Below, in pieces: positions 30,501 through 39,952 of a stretch of DNA of 64,000 bases (its first letter is position 1; every line of letters starts with the position of its first letter). Position numbers and translations under genes: made by a program. The notes below the pieces were generated by a model. It was not told the DNA's origin. It did not search any database and saw only the letters and a list, made by a program, of their open reading frames with translations. Source of the DNA: Ectothiorhodospira sp. BSL-9. Its GTDB lineage: Bacteria; Pseudomonadota; Gammaproteobacteria; Ectothiorhodospirales; Ectothiorhodospiraceae. The DNA is taken from contig NZ_CP011994.1 of NCBI RefSeq assembly GCF_001632845.1, positions 496,001-560,000 of the forward strand, written 5' to 3'.

Positions 30501-31321
30501 CCTTCCCTCACGGAAGTGACGCCCCGCTGCTCATGCAGCTCCTCACCACGGTACACCTGCAGGAGTAGATCCCAGCGACCCGGGGCCGGGAAGCGCAACT
30601 GCGTCTGATACAGGCCCGGCCCCACCTCATGCATCTCGAACACCTGATCCATGCGCTCATCGGATGGCCGCATGAACTCCCCCACGATCTGCGCCCGGCG
30701 CACCGGCTCACCCTCCCGGTCGGTCACCTTCACCTGGAAGGTGCTGGCCTCATCCAGCCGGGGTGCCTCCAGCCAACCCTGACGCACCTGCCAGCCCCGC
30801 TCGGCCTGCACCTTGGCCTGCTGCATGTATTCCTGAGCCAGGGCCTGGTTCTTGTGGGAGATATGGGCAGCGGTCCCCGGGAAGAAGGAGGTCACGTGCT
30901 CAGCGCCGCTGCGCGGCTCCGGCAGGATGCGCCCCACCAGGTTACTGGGCATCCCCTGGTGGGCCACGGTCACCAGGATGCCGTTGACCGTGGCGATGAC
31001 CAGGAAAAAGCCGATGATGGTCGCCGGCGCCCAGTGCACCTGCAGTCGCCCCACCTTCTCACCCCGACCCGCCTGGCCCTCGATCTGGTTCATGATGATG
31101 CCCAGGCCGTAGGGGGTGATCACATAGAAGGCCAGATGGATGGCAAACACATCCGCCCCGGGCCAGAAGACCACCGAGATGGGGATGAACACCAGCATGG
31201 TGAACACCAGCACCGTCAGGGATGTCTGGTAGGCCCGCAGTCGGGTAAAGCGGTAGAGCACGAAGAACAGGATGATCCCGGCGAGTACGCCCAGGCCAAG
31301 AGTGAGAACGAGTGGATCCAT
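30497..31321 (-). CDS. ccoH: FixH-family protein with extended membrane N-terminus
   Basis: A 274-aa protein. The C-terminal half is a standard FixH/CcoH: a membrane helix (TIIGFFLVIATVNGILVTVA) then a periplasmic beta domain (FQVKVTDREGEPVRRAQIVGEF, GRWDLLLQVYRGEELHEQR). Before it are about 110 residues with three probable membrane helices, so it is longer than the roughly 170-aa CcoH of Rhodobacter or Pseudomonas. It stabilises early cbb3 assembly intermediates in known systems. Lies between ccoG and ccoI. Confidence 0.85.
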   Translation of the reverse strand: MDPLVLTLGLGVLAGIILFFVLYRFTRLRAYQTSLTVLVFTMLVFIPISVVFWPGADVFAIHLAFYVITPYGLGIIMNQIEGQAGRGEKVGRLQVHWAPATIIGFFLVIATVNGILVTVAHQGMPSNLVGRILPEPRSGAEHVTSFFPGTAAHISHKNQALAQEYMQQAKVQAERGWQVRQGWLEAPRLDEASTFQVKVTDREGEPVRRAQIVGEFMRPSDERMDQVFEMHEVGPGLYQTQLRFPAPGRWDLLLQVYRGEELHEQRGVTSVREG

Positions 31322-31349
31322 GATGGCGTTTACCTGCAGAAAAGTTGTT

Positions 31350-32744
31350 TCATCTCAAAATGAACTGCGACTCCACCCGCACCACATCCATCCCCTCCGG
31401 CTCCACCGGCACCAGCTCGAACGCAACCCCCTGCTGGCGTGGCGCTCCTGCCGGCACGTCGTAACGCACCCTGGCCAGCAACGTGGTGCGCTGCTCCGGC
31501 ATCAGGCTGAGCTGATCGATGCGGCCCGTATCCAGCTCCGCCCCGTCCAGCCCGGTGAGCCTCAACTCCAGCACCACCGGATGCTGGGCCTTGTTGTGCA
31601 CCCGAATCTCATAACTGTTCTGGATGGAGCCATCCGATAGCTGCACGAACAGCGGCTGGCGCACCTGGCTCACCGAGGCATCCAGCGGCGTCTGATGCGC
31701 GATGCCCCACACCAGCAACACCGTGATCAATACCAGCGGCGCTGCATATCCGAGGGTCTTGGGCTTGAAGTACCGGGTGCGCCGCCCCTCAAGGGCATTC
31801 TCCGAGGTATAGCGCACCAGCCCCCGGGGCCATTTCATACCATCCATCACCGTGTCGCAGGCATCCACGCACAGGGCACAGTGGATGCACTGGTACTGCA
31901 GCCCGTCACGGATATCGATGCCCACCGGGCACACCTGCACGCAATAGCCACAATCGATGCAGTCACCCACCCCCTTGACCTCACGCTCATCGCGCGTGCG
32001 CAGGCCCCGCACCGGCCTGGACCGACCCTGAGCCCCCTCCCCCCGGTCGGCATCGTAGGACACGATCAGGGTGTCCTTATCAAACATCACACTCTGAAAG
32101 CGGGCATACGGGCACATGTAAGTGCACACCTGCTCGCGCAGCAGGCCGGCCAGCAGGTAGGTGGTGACGGTGAGAAACCCAGTGGTGGCATAGGCCGCAA
32201 ACGCCGCCTGCCCGGTGAAGAAGGCCACCACCAGGTCCGGGGCATTGGCCCAGTACAAGGTAAAGGTGAGCCCGGTGGCAAAGGCCACCAACAGCCACAG
32301 CCCATGGGTGGCCCCCTTGAGCGCCGTGGCCCGGGGGCCGCCCTGTTCGGCCAGTCGCATGCGCGCCGCCCGATCCCCCTGCAGCCAGCGCTCGATGAGC
32401 ATGAACACGTCGGTCCACAGGGTCTGAAAGCAGAAATAGCCGCAGAACACCCGTCCCGCGATGCCCGTCACCATGAACAGCAGCAAGGCCAGGATGATCA
32501 GCAGTGCCGCCAGCCAGAAGATGTCCTGGGGGTGCACCAGCAGGTCAAAGAGGTAGAAACGGCGTCCGGGAATATCGAACAGCACCGCCTGGTTGGCCGC
32601 GTGCTCACGCTCCCAGCGCAGCCAGGGGAGCAGGAAGTACACCCCGTAGGCCAGGGCGAGCACGCCCCATTTCAGGTTGCGGAAACGCCCCTTGACGGCC
32701 CGGGGGTAGATGGGAATACGGGCCTGGTACTGACTATCGGGCAT
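31350..32744 (-). CDS. ccoG: cbb3 oxidase accessory protein CcoG (RdxA/FixG)
   Basis: A 464-aa membrane iron-sulfur protein; studied homologues act as cupric reductases in cbb3 assembly. Several membrane helices in the first half include GYFCFQTLWTDVFMLIE. Two 4Fe-4S motifs are CIDCGYCVQVCPVGIDI and CIHCALCVDACDTVMDGM near residues 245-295. After a later helix, a C-terminal Ig-like FixG domain runs to the end. It follows ccoP by 5 bp. Confidence 0.94.
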   Translation of the reverse strand: MPDSQYQARIPIYPRAVKGRFRNLKWGVLALAYGVYFLLPWLRWEREHAANQAVLFDIPGRRFYLFDLLVHPQDIFWLAALLIILALLLFMVTGIAGRVFCGYFCFQTLWTDVFMLIERWLQGDRAARMRLAEQGGPRATALKGATHGLWLLVAFATGLTFTLYWANAPDLVVAFFTGQAAFAAYATTGFLTVTTYLLAGLLREQVCTYMCPYARFQSVMFDKDTLIVSYDADRGEGAQGRSRPVRGLRTRDEREVKGVGDCIDCGYCVQVCPVGIDIRDGLQYQCIHCALCVDACDTVMDGMKWPRGLVRYTSENALEGRRTRYFKPKTLGYAAPLVLITVLLVWGIAHQTPLDASVSQVRQPLFVQLSDGSIQNSYEIRVHNKAQHPVVLELRLTGLDGAELDTGRIDQLSLMPEQRTTLLARVRYDVPAGAPRQQGVAFELVPVEPEGMDVVRVESQFILR

Positions 32745-32749
32745 GCGCG

Positions 32750-33685
32750 CTACTGACCACCCCCGAACTGGTGCACATAGGTGGCCAGCACCTTGATCTC
32801 GGCATCGGAGAGACGATCACCAAAGGCCGGCATCTCCTGGCGCACCCCCTCGTAAACCAACTGACTGATCAGGGCACGGCGGGCCGCATCATCCTCGGCG
32901 CCACGCACATCAATGTTCTGCCAGATATCGTTGGTCAGATCCGGCGCGCCCTGGGAGCGCAAGCCGGTGCCATCGGGCCGATGGCAGGCGTGGCAGCCCC
33001 CCTCGTGGCCCTGGTAGATCTCCCCGCCCCGGGCGATCTTCTCGGCATCCCCCTCATACCCCGCCAGACTCAGCACATAGGCCGCCACAGCGTCCCGCTG
33101 CTGCTCATCCAGCGTGTCCCGGTAATCGGGCATGAACCCCAGTCGCCCGTGGGAAATCGTCTGGGCAATGGTTTCCACATCCCCGCCCCAGTGCCAGTTA
33201 TCGTCGGCCAGGTTGGGATACACACCCATGAGCCCCGCCCCGCCGGTCTGATGGCAGGCGGCGCAAAAGTCACCGAACATCCCCCGGCCATAGGAGTTCA
33301 CGAAGGCCAGCTTGTTGGTATCGCCGAGCACCTCGTCCAGGGTGCTATCGTCAATCACCTGCAAGAACTCACGCTGGCGCACCGCAGAATCACTGGTCTG
33401 CATGTCCCGCACCAGCAGGGCACGGCTGTTCCAGTGGGTGCTTCGCTCCTCGCCGTCCACCTCAAAGGTGATCGTGCTCAATCCCTTGGTAAAGGTGTCG
33501 GCCACCGGCCAGGCCGGATACAGCAGCCAGTAGATCAGGGAGAACACCACCGTGGCGTAAAAGCCCCACAGCCACCAGCGGGGCAACGGGTTGTCGTACT
33601 CGCGCAGGTCGTCGTCCCAGGTGTGGCCGGTGGTCGGCACGCCCTGGCCGGGGCGGTCTTCAGGTTTTTGTCCGGATTCGCTCAT
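32750..33685 (-). CDS. ccoP: cbb3 oxidase diheme cytochrome c subunit CcoP
   Basis: 311 aa. An N-terminal membrane helix (WWLWGFYATVVFSLIYWLLYP) anchors two cytochrome c domains with heme motifs CAACHQTGGAG and CHACHRPDGTG. Methionine ligands are available in each domain. It delivers electrons to CcoO. The first residues overlap the ccoQ stop by 4 bp. Confidence 0.96.
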   Translation of the reverse strand: MSESGQKPEDRPGQGVPTTGHTWDDDLREYDNPLPRWWLWGFYATVVFSLIYWLLYPAWPVADTFTKGLSTITFEVDGEERSTHWNSRALLVRDMQTSDSAVRQREFLQVIDDSTLDEVLGDTNKLAFVNSYGRGMFGDFCAACHQTGGAGLMGVYPNLADDNWHWGGDVETIAQTISHGRLGFMPDYRDTLDEQQRDAVAAYVLSLAGYEGDAEKIARGGEIYQGHEGGCHACHRPDGTGLRSQGAPDLTNDIWQNIDVRGAEDDAARRALISQLVYEGVRQEMPAFGDRLSDAEIKVLATYVHQFGGGQ

Positions 33686-33888
33686 GGCCGGTCCTTCCTG
33701 TCCTGGTCGGGTTCTTGAGGCGTGTCCTCATCGTCAAGGGGAATGTAACGATAGGATTCAAGACGCTCCGAACGACTGCGACTGGAAAACAGATAGATGA
33801 GGATGCCCACGAAGGTGCTGAAGAACAGCAACAGCGCCACAATCTTGCTGTTGCCCAGGTCCGTGATCCAAAGCCAGAGATCCGCCAC
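33682..33888 (-). CDS. ccoQ: cbb3 oxidase subunit CcoQ
   Basis: A 68-aa protein with one membrane helix (IVALLLFFSTFVGILIYLF) and a polar C-terminus containing YRYIPLDDED, typical of CcoQ. It stabilises the CcoNO-CcoP interaction in known systems. Located between ccoO and ccoP with a 4-bp overlap into ccoP. Confidence 0.92.
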   Translation of the reverse strand: MADLWLWITDLGNSKIVALLLFFSTFVGILIYLFSSRSRSERLESYRYIPLDDEDTPQEPDQDRKDRP

Positions 33889-33900
33889 GTCAACACCCCA

Positions 33901-34641
33901 TCATCGAAATTCGACGAAGTAACCCTCGTCGTACTGACTGAAATCCACCAACGTGCCCAGCATCTGCAGATAGGCCACCATGGCATCCATCTCCGTGATC
34001 CGCGACGGATCGCCATCATAGTTGCCCCGGCGCGCCTGGGCCTCCAGGTTCTCCCGGGCATCATCAATGTGCAGCATGCGCGCGGTCTGTTCGCCAAAGC
34101 GCTCCACGTTGGCCTCGAATTCCTCCTCATTGATGGAATACGGCACGCCCACGCGCCTCAGGGCCCGCATGCGCTGCTCGATGTCGTCGTAGGCCAGGTC
34201 CCGACGGGCCAGCCAGGGATAACCCGGCATGATGGACTCGGGCACCACCGATTTCGGGTCGATCAGGTGGCGCACATGCCACTCGTTGGAATACTTGCCG
34301 CCCACCCGGGCCAGGTCCGGCCCCGTACGCTTGGAACCCCACTGGAAGGGATGGTCATACATGGACTCCGCCGCCAGGGAATAGTGCCCATAACGCAGCA
34401 TTTCGTCCCGGAAGGGCCGCACCATCTGGGAATGGCAGTTGTAGCACCCCTCGCGCACATAGATATCCCGCCCCCGCTGCTCCAGCGGCGTGTAGGGGCG
34501 CACCCCGTCCACCTCCTCCACCGTGTCGTCGATGTAAAACAGGGGGACGATTTCCACCAGGCCGCCGATACTGATCACGATCAGGGTGAGGATGACCAGC
34601 AGGCCTGCATTGGTCTCGATGGTTTCGTGCTTCATCTTCAT
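33901..34641 (-). CDS. ccoO: cbb3 oxidase monoheme cytochrome c subunit CcoO
   Basis: 246 aa. N-terminal membrane helix ([22 protein letters not shown]), one heme motif [12 protein letters not shown], and [16 protein letters not shown] followed by the methionine ligand region [14 protein letters not shown]. The order N-O-Q-P is canonical. Confidence 0.97.
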   Translation of the reverse strand: MKMKHETIETNAGLLVILTLIVISIGGLVEIVPLFYIDDTVEEVDGVRPYTPLEQRGRDIYVREGCYNCHSQMVRPFRDEMLRYGHYSLAAESMYDHPFQWGSKRTGPDLARVGGKYSNEWHVRHLIDPKSVVPESIMPGYPWLARRDLAYDDIEQRMRALRRVGVPYSINEEEFEANVERFGEQTARMLHIDDARENLEAQARRGNYDGDPSRITEMDAMVAYLQMLGTLVDFSQYDEGYFVEFR

Positions 34642-34661
34642 GGCTGCTTATGGCTCCCTGA

Positions 34662-36155
34662 TCAGGCTCGGGCAGTGGCTGCAGCGCCACCCGCAGTCCG
34701 TGACTCCGCTGCCTTCAACGCGCGATGCGCGGGCATGACGGTCTTGTAGATGTTGAAGGCCATCAGCAACATCCCGGCCAGGAACAAGCCACCGCCCATG
34801 GCACGCACCACATAGGGCTGATGCAGGAACACCACCGTCTCGATAAAGGTGTAGGACAGGTTGCCGAACTCATCAAAGGCCCGCAGCATCAGGCCCTGAC
34901 CGATACCCGCCACCCACATGGCGACGATGTAGAGCACGATGCCGATGGTGGCCAGGAAGAAGTGCACATACACCAGGCGAATGCTGTAGAGCTTGGTGTC
35001 CCACAGGCGCGGGATCAGGTGATACAGGGAGCCGAAGGTGATCATGGCCACCCAGCCCAGGGCCCCGGAATGCACATGCCCCACCGTCCAGTCTGTGTAA
35101 TGGGACAGGGCATTCACGCTCTTGAGGGACATCATCGGCCCCTCGAAGGTGGCCATGCCATAAAAGGACAGGGAGGTGATCATGAACAGCATGATCGGGT
35201 CGGTGCGCAGCTTGTCCCACGCCCCCGAGAGGGTCATCACCCCGTTGATCATGCCGCCCCAGGAGGGCAGCAGCAACAGGATGGAGAAGGTGGCCGACAG
35301 GGTGGTCACCCAGTCCGGCAGGGCCGTCCAGTGCAGATGGTGCGCCCCCACCCACATGTACAGGAACACCAGCGCCCAGAAGTGCACGATGGACAGCCGG
35401 TAGGAATAGATGGGCCGACCCGCCTGCTTGGGCACGAAGTAATACATCATCCCCAGGAAGGCCGCAGTGAGGAAGAAGCCCACGGCGTTATGGCCGTACC
35501 ACCACTGGGTCATGGCGTCCTGCACCCCCGAGAACAGGGAGTAGGACTCCAGGCTGAACAGGCTCACCGGCACTGCCAGGTTATTGAAGATATGCAGGAT
35601 GGCCGTGGCCAGGATGAAGGCCATGAAGAACCAGTTGGCCACATAGATATGCGGCTGGGTGCGGCGCAGCAGGGTCATCAGGTAGACCAGGAAATAGGCC
35701 ACCCAGACCACGGTGATGAGGATGTCGATCTGCCAGGTGAACTCGGCGTATTCCCGCCCCTGGGTGAAGCCCGCCATGTAGGTGATCGCCCCCAGGAACA
35801 CCGCCGCATTCCATCCCCAGAAGGTGAACTCCGCCAATCGGGTACCGAACAGTCGCGTCTGGCAGGTGCGTTGCACCACGTAATACGAGGTGGCAAACAG
35901 GGCGTTGCCGCCAAAACCGAAGATCACCAGGGTGGTATGCACCGGCCGGAAGCGCCCGAAACTGATCTGGGCGATATCGAAGTTCAGGAACGGGAACGCC
36001 AGCTGCGCGGCGATATACACCCCCACGCCCATCCCCAGCACGCCCCAGACCAGCGACATGATGGCGAACTTCTTGACGATGGCGTAGTTGTACTGCTCGG
36101 AGGGGGCAACCGGCGCGCTTGGCCGTGCTGCATCTGCGGTGCTCGACTGGGCCAT
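34662..36155 (-). CDS. ccoN: cbb3 oxidase catalytic subunit CcoN
   Basis: 497-aa heme-copper oxidase subunit of the C family with twelve membrane helices. It holds heme b and the heme b3-CuB site. CuB ligands are in [11 protein letters not shown] and [13 protein letters not shown]; the heme ligands are in [11 protein letters not shown]. High oxygen affinity is a family property. The N-terminus is preceded by a 150-bp gap with the likely operon promoter and a near-palindrome at 36181-36201. The operon runs ccoNOQP, ccoG, ccoH, ccoI, ccoS and the small ORF, all on the minus strand. Confidence 0.97.
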   Translation of the reverse strand: MAQSSTADAARPSAPVAPSEQYNYAIVKKFAIMSLVWGVLGMGVGVYIAAQLAFPFLNFDIAQISFGRFRPVHTTLVIFGFGGNALFATSYYVVQRTCQTRLFGTRLAEFTFWGWNAAVFLGAITYMAGFTQGREYAEFTWQIDILITVVWVAYFLVYLMTLLRRTQPHIYVANWFFMAFILATAILHIFNNLAVPVSLFSLESYSLFSGVQDAMTQWWYGHNAVGFFLTAAFLGMMYYFVPKQAGRPIYSYRLSIVHFWALVFLYMWVGAHHLHWTALPDWVTTLSATFSILLLLPSWGGMINGVMTLSGAWDKLRTDPIMLFMITSLSFYGMATFEGPMMSLKSVNALSHYTDWTVGHVHSGALGWVAMITFGSLYHLIPRLWDTKLYSIRLVYVHFFLATIGIVLYIVAMWVAGIGQGLMLRAFDEFGNLSYTFIETVVFLHQPYVVRAMGGGLFLAGMLLMAFNIYKTVMPAHRALKAAESRTAGGAAATARA

Positions 36156-36180
36156 GATCTGGTCTCTTATGAATTCCCTT

Positions 36181-36201
36181 GGAAAAGGTATAGACCTTTC
36201 C
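36181..36201. promoter_or_regulatory. Near-palindrome upstream of ccoN
   Basis: GGAAAAGGT-N4-ACCTTTCC, a dyad with one unpaired A, 26 bp upstream of the ccoN start codon. It may be a regulator site or a leader hairpin. No convincing FNR/ANR box was found. Confidence 0.3.
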
Positions 36202-36309
36202 GTGGAAAATTGCGACCGCTCAAGGCCGCCGGCAAAACCTGACTTTAATCCAAGGAATTAATGAAAGCGAACAAGCGGAATTGATGGGGGTAAAAGCTGA
36301 GGTGATGCA

Positions 36310-36380
36310 CAAAAAAGGGGACAGACACCTTTTCCGGGCGCGCCGTTGGCGCGCGGAAAAGGTGTCTGTCCCCTTTTTTG
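36310..36380. repeat. Palindromic GGGGACAGACACC element, copy 5
   Basis: A 71-bp inverted repeat with A6/T6 ends and inner arms GCGCGCC/GGCGCGC around GTT. It lies between the ccoN promoter region and the 3' end of bioC. Confidence 0.9.
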
Positions 36381-36382
36381 CC

Positions 36383-37243
36383 TCACCCCGCCCGAATCGG
36401 AATCATCCCCTCCGGCAATCCGCTCGGCGCTGGCGCATCCGGCACCCAGGCATGGCCGTACACCACCTCATAACTGGCCGGCAACAGCCCCTCCTGCCGG
36501 TATTCCTCATAGGCCTTCTCCAGCGCCCGCAACCGGCCCGGCGAGGTCAGCCCCCGCCCTCGCCCCGACAACGCATTGGTCGCCCCGATCGCCTTCAGAT
36601 CCCGCATCAAGCCCCGCACATCCGGATACGTCACCGTCATCCGCTCCACATCCATCACCGGATCGGCAAAACCCGCCCGCACCAGGGCATCGCCAATATC
36701 GTGCATGTCCATGAAGGCATTCACGTGAGCGCGACCATCCACCGCCTCCCAGGCCCGACGCAGCTCCACCAGCGTGTCCGGCCCCAACGTGGTGAACATC
36801 AACAGCCCCTGGGGCGAGAGCACGCGCCGACACTCCGCCAGGGCCCGATCCAGATCATTGCACCACTGCACCGTCAGGCTGGAGAAGATCAGGTCAAAAC
36901 TGGCATCCGCGAAGGGCAGGGATTCCACATCGGCACACACCAGCCCCGGCCTGCGCCACCAGCCGGCCCCCTTGGCCGTGAGTCGCAACATGGCCGGCGA
37001 CAGATCCAGGGCCACCACCCGACTGCCCTTGTACAACCGCCGCAACCCGTGCGCCCCCTGTCCGGTCCCCGCCCCGGCATCCAGCACCCGCAACGGATTC
37101 AGCTTCACCCACTGCAAACGCTCCAGCAGCCGCGAACACACTTCCCGCTGCAGCACCGCCGCCTCGTCATACGAGGCCGCCGCCTGGTCGAAGGTGGCAC
37201 GCACCCGCCGTTTGTCCAGGCGATAGGGTGAGGCATCAGTCAT
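36383..37243 (-). CDS. bioC: Malonyl-ACP O-methyltransferase
   Basis: About 286-aa SAM methyltransferase that caps malonyl-ACP so fatty-acid synthesis can build pimelate for biotin. Starts MTDASPYRLDKRRVRATFDQAA, typical of BioC; SAM loop VLDAGAGTGQGAHGL, then LSPAMLRLT and FDLIFSSLTVQWC. The start is taken at 37243, overlapping the bioH stop by 8 bp; an upstream start at 37300 would run further into bioH. Paired with bioH, which supports the biotin role. Confidence 0.92.
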   Translation of the reverse strand: MTDASPYRLDKRRVRATFDQAAASYDEAAVLQREVCSRLLERLQWVKLNPLRVLDAGAGTGQGAHGLRRLYKGSRVVALDLSPAMLRLTAKGAGWWRRPGLVCADVESLPFADASFDLIFSSLTVQWCNDLDRALAECRRVLSPQGLLMFTTLGPDTLVELRRAWEAVDGRAHVNAFMDMHDIGDALVRAGFADPVMDVERMTVTYPDVRGLMRDLKAIGATNALSGRGRGLTSPGRLRALEKAYEEYRQEGLLPASYEVVYGHAWVPDAPAPSGLPEGMIPIRAG

Positions 37244-38072
37244 GCAAAAGGCTCCGCAGGGTCTCTTCAAAGGCTTGGGGCCGGGACAGGAACGGCGCAT
37301 GTCCGGCCCGCTCGATCACGGGGGTCTTCATTCCGGGCCGCAGGGCCCGCAGCTGCTCACCCACGCCCGAGGGCACCAGGGTGTCATATTCGCCCAGGAT
37401 GGCATGCACCGGGCAGTCCAGGGCCGCCAGCTCGTCGCGCAGATCGCACCGACGCAGCCACTCCAGTCCCTCGTGAAGCGCCTGCTCCGCTGGCGGGCTG
37501 TCCAGCAACCGGGCGCGCAGACCCCGCAGGGCGTCCTGGGCATTATCCAGCCCATGAAACTGCAGGGCCAGAAAGCGGTTCAACGTGGAGCGGTAGTTGG
37601 CCGCCAGCCCCTGGGCAAAGGCATCCAGCACTGGCGCCCGCATGGCATGGGGCCAACCCTCACCCTGCACAAACCGGGGCGTGCCGGCCACCAGAATGAC
37701 CTTTCCCACCCGGTCGGGATGACGCGTCGCCGCGCGAATGGCCACCAGGGCGCCCAGGGACCAGCCGATCAAGGTGAGAGCGCCGGAATCGTGGGAATCC
37801 GTCAACGGGGCTGTCGTGGCCACCACCCGATCGGCCACATCATCCAGCTCTCCAAGACATCCCTCCCCGGCCAATCGCCCATGCCCGGGCAGGTCCACCG
37901 CCAGCACCTGAGCATCGCCCTCCAGCGCCGGCACCAGATCATCCCACACCCCGGCGTTAAGCCCCCAGCCATGGATCAGCGTAAAAAGGGGACAGACACC
38001 TTTTCCAGGCGCGCCATCGGCGCGCGGAAAAGGTGTCTGTCCCCTTTTTCCTTTTAGAACTCCCGCCTGCAT
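37236..38072 (-). CDS. bioH: Pimeloyl-ACP methyl ester carboxylesterase with repeat-derived N-terminus
   Basis: Alpha/beta hydrolase that demethylates pimeloyl-ACP methyl ester. Oxyanion loop LIHGWGLNAGVWDDL, nucleophile elbow IGWSLGALVAIRAA, acid in ILGEYDTLVPSG and histidine in ERAGHAPFLSRP: the triad is complete. Normal BioH begins with a short strand of about 15 residues before LIHGWG. Here that segment is replaced by KGKRGQTPFPRADGAP and GKGVCPLF, encoded by a palindromic repeat (37983-38049). The only clear start is the ATG at 38072. Whether the protein folds normally is open. Confidence 0.85.
   Translation of the reverse strand: MQAGVLKGKRGQTPFPRADGAPGKGVCPLFTLIHGWGLNAGVWDDLVPALEGDAQVLAVDLPGHGRLAGEGCLGELDDVADRVVATTAPLTDSHDSGALTLIGWSLGALVAIRAATRHPDRVGKVILVAGTPRFVQGEGWPHAMRAPVLDAFAQGLAANYRSTLNRFLALQFHGLDNAQDALRGLRARLLDSPPAEQALHEGLEWLRRCDLRDELAALDCPVHAILGEYDTLVPSGVGEQLRALRPGMKTPVIERAGHAPFLSRPQAFEETLRSLLHD
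37983..38049. repeat. Palindromic GGGGACAGACACC element inside bioH, copy 6
   Basis: A 67-bp inverted repeat with inner arms GCGCGCC/GGCGCGC around ATC, wholly inside the 5' end of bioH. It contains no stop codon in any of the six frames. Confidence 0.9.
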
Positions 38073-38136
38073 CGGTTATGATCCCCCCACATCCAGATCG
38101 CCCACCGGATCCCGGCCGCAAGGATACCGTTTCATC

Positions 38137-38727
38137 ATGATCATCCAGATTATCCTGATCATCGCCGCCTACCTGATCGGCTCATTATCAACTGCCATCA
38201 TCACCTGCAAGCTCCTGGGCCTGCCCGACCCCCGCACCCAGGGCTCGGGCAACCCCGGCGCCACCAACGTGCTGCGCTCCGGCGGCAAAAAGGCCGCCAT
38301 CATCACCCTGACGGGCGATCTGCTCAAGGGCTTGATACCGGTACTGATCGCCCAGGCATTCGGCCTATCCGGTCTGGCGCTGGCCCTTGTGGCCCTGGCC
38401 GCCTTCCTGGGGCACCTGTTCCCGGCCTACCACGGCTTCAAGGGCGGCAAGGGTGTGGCCACCGGCCTGGGCGTGCTGCTGGGCCTGCACTGGGCCGTAG
38501 GCGTCGCAGCCCTGGTCACCTGGCTGCTCGCCGCCGGCATCAGCCGCATCTCCTCCATGGGCGCCCTGGTAGCCGCCACCCTCACCCCCATCTGGATCGC
38601 CATCATCCTGGGAGACTTCTGGCTCACCATGACCGGCTGCATCATGATGATCCTGCTGTACTGGCGTCACTGGAGCAACATCCAGCGCATCCTGGCAGGG
38701 ACGGAGCCAAAAATCGGGCAGAAGTAG
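38137..38727 (+). CDS. plsY: Acyl-phosphate glycerol-3-phosphate acyltransferase
   Basis: 196-aa inner-membrane enzyme that starts phospholipid synthesis by acylating glycerol-3-phosphate. Conserved motifs: YLIGSLSTAI, GSGNPGATNVLR, GDLLKG and AFLGHLFPAYHGFKGGKGVATGLGVLLG. Five hydrophobic segments are visible. It is divergent from bioH; an AAGGA site lies about 13 bp upstream of the ATG. Confidence 0.95.
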   Translation: MIIQIILIIAAYLIGSLSTAIITCKLLGLPDPRTQGSGNPGATNVLRSGGKKAAIITLTGDLLKGLIPVLIAQAFGLSGLALALVALAAFLGHLFPAYHGFKGGKGVATGLGVLLGLHWAVGVAALVTWLLAAGISRISSMGALVAATLTPIWIAIILGDFWLTMTGCIMMILLYWRHWSNIQRILAGTEPKIGQK

Positions 38728-38736
38728 CGTAAAAAG

Positions 38737-38775
38737 GCCGCCGTAAAAAGGGGACAGACACCTTTTTACGGCGGC
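38737..38775. repeat. Hybrid palindromic repeat, copy 7
   Basis: Only one GGGGACAGACACC unit is present, but it sits inside a different dyad: GCCGCCGTAAAAAGG pairs with CCTTTTTACGGCGGC across a GGACAGACA loop. It lies between the convergent plsY and tsaD genes and has a T5 run, so it may serve as a terminator. Confidence 0.8.
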
Positions 38776-38787
38776 GGGCACTCTCCT

Positions 38788-39831
38788 TCAACGCAGCTCC
38801 TCGATCGACCATCTCGCCCGGGCCTCGATCTCCGGCCCGGCGGACTCCCCCGCGGCCAGCCGCAAGGCACCCGCCAGGGCGATCATGGCGCCGTTATCGG
38901 TGCAGAACTCGATGCGCGGATAAAACACCGCTCCGCCTTCCGCCTCGGCCATCGAAGCCAACGCCGCCCGCAACCGCCGGTTGGCGCCCACGCCGCCGGC
39001 CACCACCAGACGACGCACCCCCGTCTCCCGCAGCGCGCGCCGACACTTGATCATCAGCGTATCCACCACCGCATCCTCGAAGGCACGGGACACATCCGCC
39101 GCCAGGGCATCGTCCGGCGGTGTATCCCGGAACGTGGTCAAGGCATGCGTCTTCAACCCGGAGAAACTGAAATCCAGCCCCGGCCGATCCGTCATGGGTC
39201 GCGGGAACCGGAACCGACCCGGATCCCCCTGCTGCGCCAGTCGCGCCAGCGCCGGGCCGCCGGGATAGCCCAGACCCAGCAGCTTGGCCGTCTTGTCGAA
39301 GGCCTCGCCGGCGGCATCGTCCAGGCTCTCCCCCAGGATGCGATACCGCCCCACCCCCTGCACATCCACCAGCATCGTATGGCCGCCGGACACCAGCAGC
39401 GCCACGAACGGAAACTCAGGCGCCGGATCCTCCAGCAGCGGCGCCAGCAGATGCCCCTCCATATGATGCACCCCCACCGCCGGCACGCCCCAGGCCCAGG
39501 CCAGACTGCGCCCCACCGACGCCCCCACCAGCAACGCCCCCAACAACCCCGGCCCAGCGGTGTAGGCCACCCCGTCCACCTGGGACGCGCTCACCCCCGC
39601 CTCGTCCATCACCTGACGCAGCAACGGCAGCACCCGCCGCACGTGATCCCGCGATGCCAGCTCCGGCACCACGCCGCCATACTCGGCATGCATGGCCACC
39701 TGACTGTGCAGCGCATGGGCCAAAAGCCCCCGACGGGTATGGAACAAGGCCACCCCGGTTTCGTCGCAGGAGGTCTCGATGCCCAGCACGCAAAGATCCC
39801 GGGCGGGGGCGGATTCGGTGGATAAAATCAT
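38788..39831 (-). CDS. tsaD: tRNA N6-threonylcarbamoyladenosine synthase subunit TsaD
   Basis: 347-aa ASKHA-fold protein of the t6A pathway for ANN-decoding tRNAs. [16 protein letters not shown] at the N-terminus, the metal motif [12 protein letters not shown], and [10 protein letters not shown] and [13 protein letters not shown] follow. The start is the ATG at 39831; an upstream in-frame codon at 39870 would overlap the rpsU promoter. It is divergent from rpsU, a common arrangement. Confidence 0.96.
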   Translation of the reverse strand: MILSTESAPARDLCVLGIETSCDETGVALFHTRRGLLAHALHSQVAMHAEYGGVVPELASRDHVRRVLPLLRQVMDEAGVSASQVDGVAYTAGPGLLGALLVGASVGRSLAWAWGVPAVGVHHMEGHLLAPLLEDPAPEFPFVALLVSGGHTMLVDVQGVGRYRILGESLDDAAGEAFDKTAKLLGLGYPGGPALARLAQQGDPGRFRFPRPMTDRPGLDFSFSGLKTHALTTFRDTPPDDALAADVSRAFEDAVVDTLMIKCRRALRETGVRRLVVAGGVGANRRLRAALASMAEAEGGAVFYPRIEFCTDNGAMIALAGALRLAAGESAGPEIEARARWSIEELR

Positions 39832-39847
39832 TTTATTGTTAAGGGCT

Positions 39848-39876
39848 TTGGATTTTGACGGGAAGGCCACTATAAT
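39848..39876 (+). promoter_or_regulatory. Probable rpsU promoter
   Basis: A perfect TATAAT at 39871-39876 with a weak -35 (TTGGAT, 39848-39853) 17 bp upstream. The start would lie about 70 bp before the rpsU ATG. Confidence 0.5.
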
Positions 39877-39952
39877 GCTGGATTCTCCGCCGGAGGTGGA
39901 GAGGCTTTGCCCTGAACCCGATACTGGAACCGAACAACGGTAATGTGACCCT

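Noticed and set aside
28494-30608. A long open frame of 704 codons on the plus strand opposite ccoI
   Set aside because: It lies entirely across the recognised ccoI gene. GC-rich codon use keeps the opposite strand open. The translation is rich in His, Gln, Arg and Gly and matches no fold.
36210-36223. FNR/ANR-like site TTGCGACCGCTCAA before ccoN
   Set aside because: Only the outer TTG and CAA match TTGAT-N4-ATCAA, so it is too weak to report as a binding site, although FNR control of cbb3 genes would be expected.
34725-36242. A 505-codon plus-strand frame opposite ccoN
   Set aside because: Same GC-bias effect. ccoN is certain, and the plus-strand product is low-complexity His/Gln/Gly.
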